A stretch of 64,000 bases of DNA, from contig NZ_CP170633.1 of NCBI RefSeq assembly GCF_042932805.1, positions 1,922,001-1,986,000 on the forward strand, in the 5' to 3' direction. The translations under genes were made by a program, and so were the position numbers. Under the pieces are notes generated by a model. That model searched no databases. It saw only the letters and a program-made list of their open reading frames with translations, and was not told the DNA's origin. This document shows, in pieces, positions 1-7,433 of this stretch. Positions within the stretch are counted from its first letter, which is position 1. Every line of letters begins with the position of its first letter. Origin of the DNA: Ascidiaceihabitans sp029251465. Lineage in GTDB: Bacteria > Pseudomonadota > Alphaproteobacteria > Rhodobacterales > Rhodobacteraceae.

Positions 1-40
1 CACCGGTGACCAGTGCGTTTTTACCTGTCAAATCAAACAT
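1..40 (-). CDS. fabG: 3-oxoacyl-ACP reductase FabG (N-terminal fragment, cut by window edge)
   Basis: Only the first 13 codons are present, reading MFDLTGKNALVTG on the minus strand. This is the beginning of an SDR nucleotide-binding fold (the start of TGxxxGIG) and matches the usual N-terminus of FabG, the NADPH-dependent reductase of fatty-acid elongation. A GAGGAA ribosome binding site lies about 8 bases upstream of the ATG. The gene follows fabD and a small membrane protein gene on the same strand, as expected of a fab cluster. The identity rests on 13 residues plus context, so another SDR is possible. Confidence 0.7.
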   Translation of the reverse strand, partial: MFDLTGKNALVTG

Positions 41-66
41 ATCGTTCGTTCCTCATTTTTCTTATC

Positions 67-474
67 TTATACGTGCGGGGCACGTTCGCCCAAGATGTAA
101 CGCGCCACATCCACAAAATCAAAGGCCAGCGAAATCGCGATCACGCCCATGACCACAAACATGATCCGGCGCGGCCACGCGGGCATGTCCGGACGTTTGG
201 TTTGGAAATACAAGAACACCAGCAGCGGCGTCCAAAAGATCAGATGCGGCAGCCCCAGTAGTTTGACGTAGCCCATGCTGTTGAACAGCATGTTGATCGA
301 CATGCCCGCAATCGCGCTTGCCAAAAGGGTCAGCAGACCTGCGACCCGGCTTTGCCTCCAGATCAGCAGCGCTAATGGCAAAATGAACGCGCCGAGCAGC
401 AGAATGTTTATCCAGACCATCAACCACGCGGGCTGCAACGCCATGGCATCGTTTAGGGTCATGGTGTCGGTCAT
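67..474 (-). CDS. small integral membrane protein between fabD and fabG
   Basis: A 135-residue protein with about four hydrophobic helices (roughly residues 18-40, 45-65, 73-92 and 104-122) and short polar loops. I do not recognise a named family. Its ATG overlaps the fabD stop codon in an ATGA (471-474), so it is translationally coupled to fabD and probably co-transcribed with the partial fabG that follows 26 bases downstream. The position suggests a link to lipid or membrane metabolism, but nothing in the sequence shows a catalytic site. Function unknown. Confidence 0.75.
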   Translation of the reverse strand: MTDTMTLNDAMALQPAWLMVWINILLLGAFILPLALLIWRQSRVAGLLTLLASAIAGMSINMLFNSMGYVKLLGLPHLIFWTPLLVFLYFQTKRPDMPAWPRRIMFVVMGVIAISLAFDFVDVARYILGERAPHV

Positions 475-1406
475 TGTGCCTCCAGCAGGGCTGCGATGTC
501 GGCGGATGCACCGATGTTGCGCGACGTGATGGAACGATCAATGCGGCGGATCATGCCGGACAAGGCTTTGCCCGCGCCGATTTCCCACATTTCTGTGACG
601 CCTTCGCCGGCCATCCACGACACGCTTTCGCGCCAGCGTACAGACCCTGTGACCTGCTGTACCAACAAATCGCGGATGTCTGCGGGGCTTGTCACCGCTT
701 CGGCCCGCACGTTTGCGACCAAAGGGACCGCAGGTGCGTTGATGTCAACGCCGCCCAGTGCATCGGCCATGACACGGGCTGCGGGCTCCATCAAAGCACA
801 GTGGAACGGGGCCGACACCGGCAGCATCACGGCGCGCTTGGCCCCTTTGGTTTTGGCAATCTCGATGGCGCGTTCAACCGCCCCCAAATGACCCGAAACC
901 ACAACCTGACCGGGGTCATTGTCGTTGGCTGCCTGGCAAACTTCGCCCTCAGCTGCTTGTGCTGCAACATCGGCGGCCGTGGCAAAATCCAAGCCCAATA
1001 GGGCGGCCATTGCGCCAACGCCAACCGGAACCGCCTCTTGCATGGCTTGGCCACGGGTGCGCAACAAACGCGCCGTATCAGCCACAGAAATCGCGCCAGC
1101 CGCAGCCAGAGCGGAATACTCGCCCAGCGAATGCCCCGCGACAAAGGCTGCTTTTTCGATCGTGATCCCTTCGGCCTCTAGCGCGCGCATCGCGGCCAAA
1201 GACGTCGCCATCAAGGCAGGTTGGGCGTTTTGGGTCAGGGTCAGTACGTCTTGCTCGCCCTCCCAGATCAGCGTGCTTAGCTTTTCGCCCAGCGCGTCAT
1301 CGACTTCTTCGAACACAGCGCGTGCGGCTGGATAGGCGTCGGCCAGATCGCGGCCCATGCCGATGGTCTGTGCCCCTTGGCCCGGAAAGACAAAAGCGAC
1401 TGTCAT
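471..1406 (-). CDS. fabD: malonyl-CoA:ACP transacylase FabD
   Basis: Transfers malonyl from CoA to acyl carrier protein, supplying the extender unit of type II fatty-acid synthesis in the cytoplasm. The 311-residue length is standard. Visible signatures are FPGQGAQ near the N-terminus (residues 7-13), the nucleophile elbow GHSLGE with Ser93, the RGQAMQ motif with Arg118 that binds the malonyl carboxylate, and the catalytic His202 in SAPFHCALM. It heads a minus-strand cluster with a membrane protein and fabG. The ATG at 1406 opens directly on the conserved strand TVAFVFPGQG. Confidence 0.97.
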   Translation of the reverse strand: MTVAFVFPGQGAQTIGMGRDLADAYPAARAVFEEVDDALGEKLSTLIWEGEQDVLTLTQNAQPALMATSLAAMRALEAEGITIEKAAFVAGHSLGEYSALAAAGAISVADTARLLRTRGQAMQEAVPVGVGAMAALLGLDFATAADVAAQAAEGEVCQAANDNDPGQVVVSGHLGAVERAIEIAKTKGAKRAVMLPVSAPFHCALMEPAARVMADALGGVDINAPAVPLVANVRAEAVTSPADIRDLLVQQVTGSVRWRESVSWMAGEGVTEMWEIGAGKALSGMIRRIDRSITSRNIGASADIAALLEAQ

Positions 1407-1630
1407 GATAGTAATCCCCAGATGTGTTGGTCGTTGTTATCGGGTGTAGCCCGCAGGCCAGAGCCACACAAGATGCCACTAAGGGCGACACACAAAGATG
1501 CAGATGATCTGTGCAAGGATGCAAAGACCGCACACTTGTAACTTTTTCCCCGGATGAAAAGATGGTGTAACGAATGAAACCACCGTGTCACGTGTTAAAG
1601 ACGGAACACTCGCGTAAAAAGGATCATCAC

Positions 1631-2815
1631 ATGTCGCTCGCCAACACGTCCCACAGTTATGGCAGTATCGCCAAAACCTTTCACTGGCTGACGGCCCTGT
1701 TGATCCTGACGCTGATCCCGCTGGGAATTATTGCCAACGGGATGGAATACGAAACGTCCGAGCAGCTGGCGCGCAAAGCGTGGTTGTTTTCATTGCACAA
1801 AACCCTTGGGGTGACGGTGTTTTTTGTCGCTTTGGCCCGCATTGGCTGGGCGATCAAGCAGGCAAAACCGGGTGGTTTGCATCCTGAGCGGAAAATGGAG
1901 AGCTGGCTGGCCGAGACAATCCACTGGTTGCTTTATGGCTCGCTGGTGCTGGTGCCACTGTCGGGATGGGTGCATCATTCTGCGACCACCGGCTTTGCGC
2001 CAATCTGGTGGCCGTTCGGTCAATCCCTGCCGTTTGTGCCCAAAAGCGAAAGCCTCGCGGCGCTAACTGCCGGCTTGCACATCGTGTTTGAGCGGGTTTT
2101 GGCTGCGTCCATTTTGCTGCACATCGCAGGCGCGCTGAAGCACCACTTTGTCGACAAGGACGTGACCCTGCGCCGGATGTGGTTTGGCAAACCCGCCCTG
2201 CCCGACACAAAACCTGCGCACCACAGCGCCTTGCCTTTGGCCAGTGCGCTGGTCGCTTGGGCGGCTGCGTTGATGATCGGCAGCGCGATTGGCGTGTTTT
2301 CGCATCACGAGACCAGCGCGCAGGCCGCCGAGTTGGGCGACGTGCAATCGGACTGGACCGTTCAGGACGGCACCATCGACATCACAATCACGCAATTTGG
2401 CAATGAGGTTACGGGGCAATTCGAGGATTGGACCGCTGCAATCACCTTTGACCCTGAAACCGGCACTGGCACGGCTGAGGTAAACATCTCGATCGGGTCA
2501 CTGACACTGGGGTCGGTCACCGCGCAAGCCATGGGGCCGGATTATTTTGACAGCACCACATTCCCAACCGCTGTGTTCACGGCCGACATCGCGCCCATCG
2601 TCGACGGGCACATGGCCACCGGGACGCTGACGGTCCGGGACAAGACCGTACCGATTGAAATGCCGTTTTCCCTGAATGTGCAGGATGACACAGCACAGAT
2701 GAGCGCGACACTCACGCTGGATCGCAGGGATTTTGATGTGGGGAACAACATGGCGGATGATTCCAGCCTGAAATTTCCGGTCAACGTGCAGATCAACCTG
2801 ACGGCACAGCGCTAA
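1631..2815 (+). CDS. cytochrome b561 fused to a periplasmic YceI domain
   Basis: A 394-residue protein in two parts. Residues about 10-185 form a four-helix cytochrome b561 di-haem membrane domain: FHWLTALLI in helix 1, LHKT before helix 2, IHWLLYGSL in helix 3, and LHIVFERVLAASILLHIAGALKHHF in pieces at helix 4 supplying the last histidines. A fifth hydrophobic segment (about 200-222) leads to a YceI beta-barrel domain (about 230-394), which in its family binds isoprenoid or quinone-like lipids. The ATG at 1631 is preferred over one 57 bases upstream because AAGGA precedes it and the b561 fold begins there. It probably acts as a membrane quinol or lipid electron-transfer protein. Confidence 0.9.
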   Translation: MSLANTSHSYGSIAKTFHWLTALLILTLIPLGIIANGMEYETSEQLARKAWLFSLHKTLGVTVFFVALARIGWAIKQAKPGGLHPERKMESWLAETIHWLLYGSLVLVPLSGWVHHSATTGFAPIWWPFGQSLPFVPKSESLAALTAGLHIVFERVLAASILLHIAGALKHHFVDKDVTLRRMWFGKPALPDTKPAHHSALPLASALVAWAAALMIGSAIGVFSHHETSAQAAELGDVQSDWTVQDGTIDITITQFGNEVTGQFEDWTAAITFDPETGTGTAEVNISIGSLTLGSVTAQAMGPDYFDSTTFPTAVFTADIAPIVDGHMATGTLTVRDKTVPIEMPFSLNVQDDTAQMSATLTLDRRDFDVGNNMADDSSLKFPVNVQINLTAQR

Positions 2816-2871
2816 ACGAAAAATGTGCGGGCTAAACGAAAAATGTGCGGGCTAAACGAAAAAAGGTGCGG
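2811..2871. repeat. three tandem copies of a 20-bp unit overlapping a stop codon
   Basis: Two perfect copies of a 20-bp unit beginning GCTAAACG (2811-2830 and 2831-2850) are followed by a third, slightly altered 21-bp copy (2851-2871). The stop codon of the b561-YceI gene (TAA, 2813-2815) lies inside the first copy, so every copy carries an in-phase-looking TAAACG. The last copy runs into the first terminator hairpin. This looks like local slippage duplication of the gene end. Confidence 0.85.
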
Positions 2872-2885
2872 GACACCCGCACCTT
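2863..2885. terminator. perfect 10-bp hairpin with ACA loop after b561-YceI gene
   Basis: Arms AAGGTGCGGG and CCCGCACCTT enclose the triloop ACA. It lies between two convergent genes and just before a second, very similar hairpin. No long T tract follows directly on the plus strand, so this copy may protect mRNA ends while the next hairpin terminates. Confidence 0.6.
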
Positions 2886-2895
2886 ACGATCTGGT

Positions 2896-2922
2896 AAGGT
2901 GGGCGTGTCGCCCACCTTTTTT
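2896..2922. terminator. bidirectional terminator between convergent YceI genes
   Basis: Arms AAGGTGGGCG (2896-2905) and CGCCCACCTT (2909-2918) enclose TGT, followed by a run of T. On the minus strand it lies after the stop of the YceI gene that ends at 2934, preceded there by AT-rich sequence. The same palindrome occurs at 37254-37272. Confidence 0.8.
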
Positions 2923-2933
2923 ATTCAAAAAGC

Positions 2934-3503
2934 TTATTCGGCTTTCATCGCCTCAACCGAGATCATCACCTGAACTTCGTCACTCACGAAGGGTGCGAAT
3001 TTGCCAAGGCCGAACTCGGAGCGGACCAAAGTGGTCGTGCCGTCAAAGCCAGCCCAAGGTTTGCCCGCCATCGGGTGATCGCCCATTTGGTTCAGCTTGG
3101 ACGCCAAAACAACTGATTTTGTCACGCCGTTCATCGTCAGATCGCCGGTGATGTTGGCTGTGCCCTCGCCTGTCACTTCGATGGATGTGGACGAGAACGT
3201 GACCATGTCACCCTCTGCCGCGCCAAAGAAATCGTCGGACATGAAATGCCCGTCACGCTTTTCCCAGCCGGTGAACATGCTCATCACTGGCATAGAGACG
3301 TTGACCGAAGAGTTGGTCGCGTCGTCTTGATCGAACATGATCTCGCCTTCAAAGCCCGAAAACATGCCGTAGGTCGTGGAAAAGCCAAGGTGGTTGTAAG
3401 AAAACACAACCTGGCTGTGGCTGGAATCGAGGACGTATTTGTCAGCAGCGGCGGCGAAAGTTGCAGAAGACGCCAGTGCGGCGGCGAGAATAAGGGATTT
3501 CAT
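2934..3503 (-). CDS. secreted YceI family protein
   Basis: A 189-residue periplasmic protein starting with a clear signal peptide (MKSLILAAALASSATFAAAA), then a single YceI lipocalin-like beta-barrel (KYVLDSSHSQVVFSYNHLGFS, in part, through MISVEAMKAE). The ATG at 3503 is chosen over one 69 bases upstream because it begins the signal sequence. Family members bind polyisoprenoids or similar amphiphiles. It faces the b561-YceI fusion gene tail to tail, and the two share a terminator region, so the window holds two YceI domains, one free and one tethered to a haem membrane domain. Confidence 0.92.
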   Translation of the reverse strand: MKSLILAAALASSATFAAAADKYVLDSSHSQVVFSYNHLGFSTTYGMFSGFEGEIMFDQDDATNSSVNVSMPVMSMFTGWEKRDGHFMSDDFFGAAEGDMVTFSSTSIEVTGEGTANITGDLTMNGVTKSVVLASKLNQMGDHPMAGKPWAGFDGTTTLVRSEFGLGKFAPFVSDEVQVMISVEAMKAE

Positions 3504-3650
3504 GTTATGCTCCATGTTGTTGTCATGGTGCATAATGTGGGTCGCGCGCGCGAAACAGCAACTGCGCACCATTCAACAAGTTGTGCGCGCTCCTGAACAG
3601 AAGCGCGCACGCATAGAATGGCTGCCTGAGGTGTTGGGGTCTCGAAAGGC

Positions 3651-4181
3651 TTATAATTTACCGGCTTGCATCATCGCCGACGTCAGGCTGCGGCGGATAT
3701 TCGGGTCGCTCATTGCGACTTCGGCCAGCATAACATCTCCCTTTGCCCACAAGATCATATGGGCACCAAGTAGCTCAGCACGTTCCAAATCGGCAAATTT
3801 ATGCGCACTTAGCATTTGATCACCGGCCTCGTTGCGGCGCATCACGCGCACTTCGCGGCGGATCGTATCGATTTCGATTTCGGGGGTCTTTGCCCGGTTT
3901 GGCGTGTGCAGCATCGCAATGCCACCCAGCACCATCATCAAAGACAGAACCAATTTGATCAGCAGCAAATCACCGGACCAATCGGCCCCCGGCATGGCCC
4001 ACAACCCGACAGCTGCCAAAATCAGAACCGCACCGATAAACGCTTGTGTGGCCCGGACAACCAAACGGCTGCCATCCAGCGCATGGGCCGGCGCGCTTTG
4101 AACACCAAACGTGTCTGCCCCAAGAGGCGTGCTTTGCGTCGGCATAAATTCTGAAGTTGCTGTCATTGTTCTGTTTCCCAC
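3651..4181 (-). CDS. hypothetical protein with two membrane helices
   Basis: A 176-residue protein. Residues 1-38 look unstructured and polar, two hydrophobic segments follow (about 47-65 and 72-90), and the C-terminal half is a soluble domain with IEIDTIRREVRVMRR resembling the charged beta-hairpins of PH-like membrane-associated domains. I do not recognise a named family. The ATG at 4181 is the ORF start; a second ATG five codons later (MTATSEF) is equally possible. It stands alone, divergent from rpsF. A role at the inner membrane is all that can be inferred. Confidence 0.7.
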   Translation of the reverse strand: MGNRTMTATSEFMPTQSTPLGADTFGVQSAPAHALDGSRLVVRATQAFIGAVLILAAVGLWAMPGADWSGDLLLIKLVLSLMMVLGGIAMLHTPNRAKTPEIEIDTIRREVRVMRRNEAGDQMLSAHKFADLERAELLGAHMILWAKGDVMLAEVAMSDPNIRRSLTSAMMQAGKL

Positions 4182-4310
4182 TCATCTGTTGTCCCGAATT
4201 AAGGTTAACAAAACGACCACAATGAGGCAGATGACGGGCAATGCAGGGGCAATCCCTTGACGATGCAGGGGCATAGGCCCCCCCAAAACCCGCAGCGCGC
4301 GCCTATATCC

Positions 4311-4338
4311 TTGCGCACCCCCCAAAACCCTGTATACG
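4311..4338 (+). promoter_or_regulatory. candidate promoter of the rpsF operon
   Basis: TTGCGC (4311-4316) and TATACG (4333-4338) are spaced by 16 bases, about 110 bases upstream of the rpsF start. This is the best sigma-70-like pair I could see in the 266-base divergent gap (4182-4447). The match is modest. Nothing else coding is visible in the gap. Confidence 0.3.
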
Positions 4339-4447
4339 CAGCCAATCCTTTGCAGATTTGCATAACCGCGCAGTCTCTCGTGACGACCCCGCAAAGGTTC
4401 ATTTGGGTCCGTCTTTGAAATGCGCCTTGATATAAAGTGGAGCAAAC

Positions 4448-4801
4448 ATGCCTTTGTATGAGCATGTCATGATCGCCCGCCAGGACTTGTCTAATACGCA
4501 AGCCGAGGGTCTGATCGAACATTTTGGCACCGTACTGTCGGACAACGACGGTAAACTCGTAGACAGCGAGTATTGGGGCGTCAAAACAATGGCCTATAAG
4601 ATCAACAAGAACCGCAAAGGCCACTACGCCTTTTTGCGTTCAGATGCACCAGCCGCAGCCGTCCAGGAAATGGAACGTCTGATGCGCTTGCATGATGATG
4701 TTATGCGCGTACTGACCATCAAAATGGATGAGCACAAAGACCTGCCATCCGTTCAAATGCAAAAACGTGACGAGCGCCCAGAGCGCCGCGAACGTCGCTG
4801 A
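4448..4801 (+). CDS. rpsF: 30S ribosomal protein S6
   Basis: A 117-residue S6 homologue of normal length, beginning MPLYEHVMIARQDLS, with the family core YWGVKTMAYKINKNRKGHYAF, in part, around residues 43-60, and a charged C-terminal tail RDERPERRERR typical of alphaproteobacteria. S6 binds S18 and 16S rRNA on the platform of the small subunit. It is first in rpsF-rpsR-rplI. A GTGGAG ribosome binding site precedes the ATG. Confidence 0.98.
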   Translation: MPLYEHVMIARQDLSNTQAEGLIEHFGTVLSDNDGKLVDSEYWGVKTMAYKINKNRKGHYAFLRSDAPAAAVQEMERLMRLHDDVMRVLTIKMDEHKDLPSVQMQKRDERPERRERR

Positions 4802-4827
4802 TTTAGCTGTAGGAAAGGACGTAAACC

Positions 4828-5055
4828 ATGGCCGCAAAACCATTTTTCCGCCGTCGCAAAGTCTGCCCATTCTCTGGCGACAACGCACCGGCAATCGATT
4901 ACAAAGACACACGCCTTCTGCAACGCTACATCTCTGAGCGTGGCAAAATCGTGCCGTCCCGTATCACTGCAGTCTCTGCGAAAAAGCAACGCGAATTGGC
5001 CCGTGCCATCAAACGCGCACGCTTCCTCGCCTTGCTGCCATACGCTGTTAAGTAA
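4828..5055 (+). CDS. rpsR: 30S ribosomal protein S18
   Basis: A 75-residue S18 homologue with FRRRKVCPFSG near the N-terminus, IDYKDTRLLQRYISERGKI in the middle, and the conserved C-terminal KRARFLALLPY. It partners S6 on the 30S platform and lies 26 bases after rpsF, with AGGAAAGG-type Shine-Dalgarno sequence (GTAGGAAAGGACG) upstream of its ATG. The order rpsF-rpsR-rplI is the usual bacterial operon. Confidence 0.98.
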   Translation: MAAKPFFRRRKVCPFSGDNAPAIDYKDTRLLQRYISERGKIVPSRITAVSAKKQRELARAIKRARFLALLPYAVK

Positions 5056-5067
5056 GGAGAACCTGAC

Positions 5068-5709
5068 ATGAAAGTTATCCTTCTAGAACGTGTCGCCAAG
5101 CTGGGCCAAATGGGCGACGTCTGTGACGTCAAACCAGGCTTTGCACGCAACTATTTGTTGCCACAGAAAAAAGCCCTGTCCGCTTCCGAGCGTAACATTG
5201 CTGATTTCGAGGCTCGCAAAGTTCAGCTTGAGGCACAAAACCTCGAGACCAAAGCCGAAGCCGAAACAATGGCAGCAAAACTTGACGGACAGCAGTTCGT
5301 TGTGATTCGCTCTGCCTCTGACGCCGGTGCGCTTTACGGGTCCGTCACAACACGTGACGCCGCCGAATCCGCAACAGCCGAAGGTTTCACTGTCGATCGC
5401 AAACAAGTCGTTCTGCTCGCCCCGATCAAGTATCTGGGTCTGCACGAAGTCTCTGTTGTTCTGCACCCAGAAGTCTCTGCCACAATCGAGATGAACGTTG
5501 CACGTTCGGTCGAAGAAGCCGAGCTTCAAGCCGCAGGCAAATCGATCCAGGAATTGGCCGCTGAAGAAGAAGCAGCAGCCGAATTCGAAATCGCCGAGTT
5601 GTTCGAAGATATCGGCGCTGCCGCATCTGACGACGACGATCTGGCAGAATCTGCAGGCATCGAAGTTGCCGCAGACGACGCAGGCGAAGAAGAAACACCT
5701 GCAAGCTAA
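5068..5709 (+). CDS. rplI: 50S ribosomal protein L9 with long acidic C-terminal extension
   Basis: The first 150 residues are a standard L9: N-terminal RNA-binding domain (MKVILLERVAKLGQMGDVC, then KPGFARNYLLP), the connecting helix, and the C-terminal domain (residues about 80-148). The protein is 213 residues long against about 150 in most bacteria. The extra residues (about 165-213) are rich in Glu, Asp and Ala, an extension common in alphaproteobacterial L9. It ends the rpsF operon and is followed by a strong terminator. Confidence 0.97.
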   Translation: MKVILLERVAKLGQMGDVCDVKPGFARNYLLPQKKALSASERNIADFEARKVQLEAQNLETKAEAETMAAKLDGQQFVVIRSASDAGALYGSVTTRDAAESATAEGFTVDRKQVVLLAPIKYLGLHEVSVVLHPEVSATIEMNVARSVEEAELQAAGKSIQELAAEEEAAAEFEIAELFEDIGAAASDDDDLAESAGIEVAADDAGEEETPAS

Positions 5710-5730
5710 GCCGCTTACAGTTGAATTCGA

Positions 5731-5765
5731 AAAGGCCGCTCAGAGATGGGCGGCCTTTTTGTTTG
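5731..5765 (+). terminator. rho-independent terminator of rpsF-rpsR-rplI
   Basis: Arms AAAGGCCGC (5731-5739) and GCGGCCTTT (5750-5758) form a 9-bp stem with a 10-base loop, followed by TTTTTGTTTG. It lies 21 bases after the rplI stop codon. The rest of the gap to ureD (5766-5975) holds no gene that I can support. Confidence 0.9.
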
Positions 5766-5975
5766 TCAGATGGCTTGATGGAATTGCGCGCTAAAACTGT
5801 GATCGCGAGTACCCCGCCACGTGAATCCCCGCAGCGCCCAATTATTAGTCAAGTGGCGTGAAAATTTAGGCATTTGCGCCCAAATTTGCCTCACATCGCG
5901 CGACTGCCGCACAATCCTTGCGACCCTGCCCCGGTCTGTCCAGACAGTTTTCCAGAGGTAGGAGTTTGAAAAGCG

Positions 5976-6809
5976 GTGGCAAGGAGTGCTCAGTTAGCGT
6001 CGCAGGTGGGGTTCCAACGCGCGGTTGGAAAGGTGTCGTTGCGCGTGGCAGCTGACGGATCCGGTGTTACCCGCCTCAAGGATTTGCGACAAGAAGGATC
6101 GATGCGGGCCGTTTTTCCGAATTCAGCCGCTCAGAACGTTGAGGCTGTGTTTTTGAACACGGCTGGCGGCGTCACCGGCGGCGATCATTTTTCCATCGAC
6201 GCGCAGGTGGGCGCGCAGGGGCGTTTGTCGCTGACGACGCAGGCCGCTGAACGCATTTATCGCGCTGTCGGCACAGATTTTGCCACGGTTCAAAACACCC
6301 TGAGTGTCGAACAAAATGCGCAGCTGTTTTGGTTGCCACAAGAAACGATTTTGTTTGACGGGTGCCGGTTAAAACGTCGTTTGGACGTCGAGATCGCGCA
6401 ATCCGCGCGTTTTTTGATGCTGGAACCTTTGGTGTTCGGTCGTGAAGCATCGGGCGAAGATCTCAAATCCTGTGCGTTCAGTGATCGTGTCACGCTGACG
6501 TGCGAAGGGCACCCGATTTATGCGGATGGCATCCAGTTGAACGGCAACATCACGGAAACGCTGCGGCACGTCGCGATTGGCAACACCGCCCGCGCGCTTG
6601 CAAATATTGTGCTTGTTGATCCCAATCCAGGACCCCTGTTGGACCACCTAAGACAGCTGTTGCCGCCCACGTCCGGTGCCAGCCTGGTGGCGCAGAATGT
6701 GTTGGTTGTGCGCCAGCTCGCGGCGGACAGTTTTGCGTTGCGCCAAGCCCTGCTGCCGATCCTCACCCTGTTAACAAACGACGCTGTACCAAAGAATTGG
6801 AGGCTTTAG
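5976..6809 (+). CDS. ureD: urease accessory protein UreD
   Basis: A 277-residue UreD, part of the UreDFG complex that delivers nickel and CO2 to apo-urease. Family marks are NTAGGVTGGD (about residues 61-70), LTTQAAERIYRA with the conserved TTQAAE, and WLPQETILFDG (about 118-128). The start is GTG at 5976: an in-frame stop lies just upstream and AGGTAGGAG (5956-5964) is a strong ribosome binding site. It is the first gene of ureDABCEFG, with ureA beginning 3 bases after its stop. No separate hypothetical gene lies between ureD and ureA. Confidence 0.95.
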   Translation: MARSAQLASQVGFQRAVGKVSLRVAADGSGVTRLKDLRQEGSMRAVFPNSAAQNVEAVFLNTAGGVTGGDHFSIDAQVGAQGRLSLTTQAAERIYRAVGTDFATVQNTLSVEQNAQLFWLPQETILFDGCRLKRRLDVEIAQSARFLMLEPLVFGREASGEDLKSCAFSDRVTLTCEGHPIYADGIQLNGNITETLRHVAIGNTARALANIVLVDPNPGPLLDHLRQLLPPTSGASLVAQNVLVVRQLAADSFALRQALLPILTLLTNDAVPKNWRL

Positions 6810-6812
6810 TCC

Positions 6813-7115
6813 ATGAAACTCACCCCGCGTGAAAAAGACAAATTGCTGGTGGCGATGGCGGCCGAAGTGGCCCGCAAGCGGCTCGCCCGTGGTGTCAAGC
6901 TGAACTACCCCGAAGCTATTGCACTGATCACCGACGCTGTTGTCGAGGGGGCGCGCGACGGGCGATCAGTCGCCGACATGATGGAGGCTGGCGGCCGTGT
7001 CGTCACCCGCGCCCAATGCATGTCTGGCATCCCCGAAATGATCCACGACGTGCAGGTCGAGGCGACCTTTCCTGACGGCACCAAGCTGGTCACCGTTCAC
7101 AACCCAATTCGCTAA
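6813..7115 (+). CDS. ureA: urease subunit gamma
   Basis: A 100-residue gamma subunit of normal length, with MKLTPREKDKLLV at the N-terminus, GVKLNYPEAIALI (about residues 27-39) and the conserved C-terminal half VQVEATFPDGTKLVTVHNPI. It forms the (alpha-beta-gamma)3 urease with ureB and ureC products and hydrolyses urea to ammonia and CO2 in the cytoplasm. A GGAGG sequence for the next gene lies right after its stop. Confidence 0.97.
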   Translation: MKLTPREKDKLLVAMAAEVARKRLARGVKLNYPEAIALITDAVVEGARDGRSVADMMEAGGRVVTRAQCMSGIPEMIHDVQVEATFPDGTKLVTVHNPIR

Positions 7116-7127
7116 AGGAGGCCCAAG

Positions 7128-7433
7128 ATGATCCCCGGAGAACTGTTTCCCGCAAGTGGAATGCTGACCTTGAATGAGGGCGCGCCGTCGCAAACGCTGA
7201 TGGTCGCGAACACTGGCGATCGCCCGGTCCAGATCGGCAGCCATTACCACTTTGGCGAGGCAAACGCGGCACTGGAATTTGACCGCACAGCCGCGCGCGG
7301 CATGCGTTTGGACATCGCCGCTGGGACCGCCGTGCGTTTCGAACCCGGCCAACGCCGCGAGGTGCAATTGGTGCCCGTATCGGGCGCGCGCCGCATTTTT
7401 GGTTTTAACCAGCAAATCATGGGGGATCTTTAG
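7128..7433 (+). CDS. ureB: urease subunit beta
   Basis: A 101-residue beta subunit starting MIPGELFPASG, with the family core NTGDRPVQIGSHYHF (about residues 25-39), GTAVRFEPGQ and the C-terminal FGFNQQIMGDL. It sits 12 bases after ureA, and its TAG stop directly abuts the ureC ATG. It is a structural subunit of urease and has no catalytic residues. Confidence 0.97.
   Translation: MIPGELFPASGMLTLNEGAPSQTLMVANTGDRPVQIGSHYHFGEANAALEFDRTAARGMRLDIAAGTAVRFEPGQRREVQLVPVSGARRIFGFNQQIMGDL

Noticed and set aside
4240..4290. Short direct repeat of GATGCAGGGGCA-like sequence upstream of rpsF.
   Set aside because: Only two imperfect copies in a G-rich stretch; no structural or regulatory meaning could be supported.
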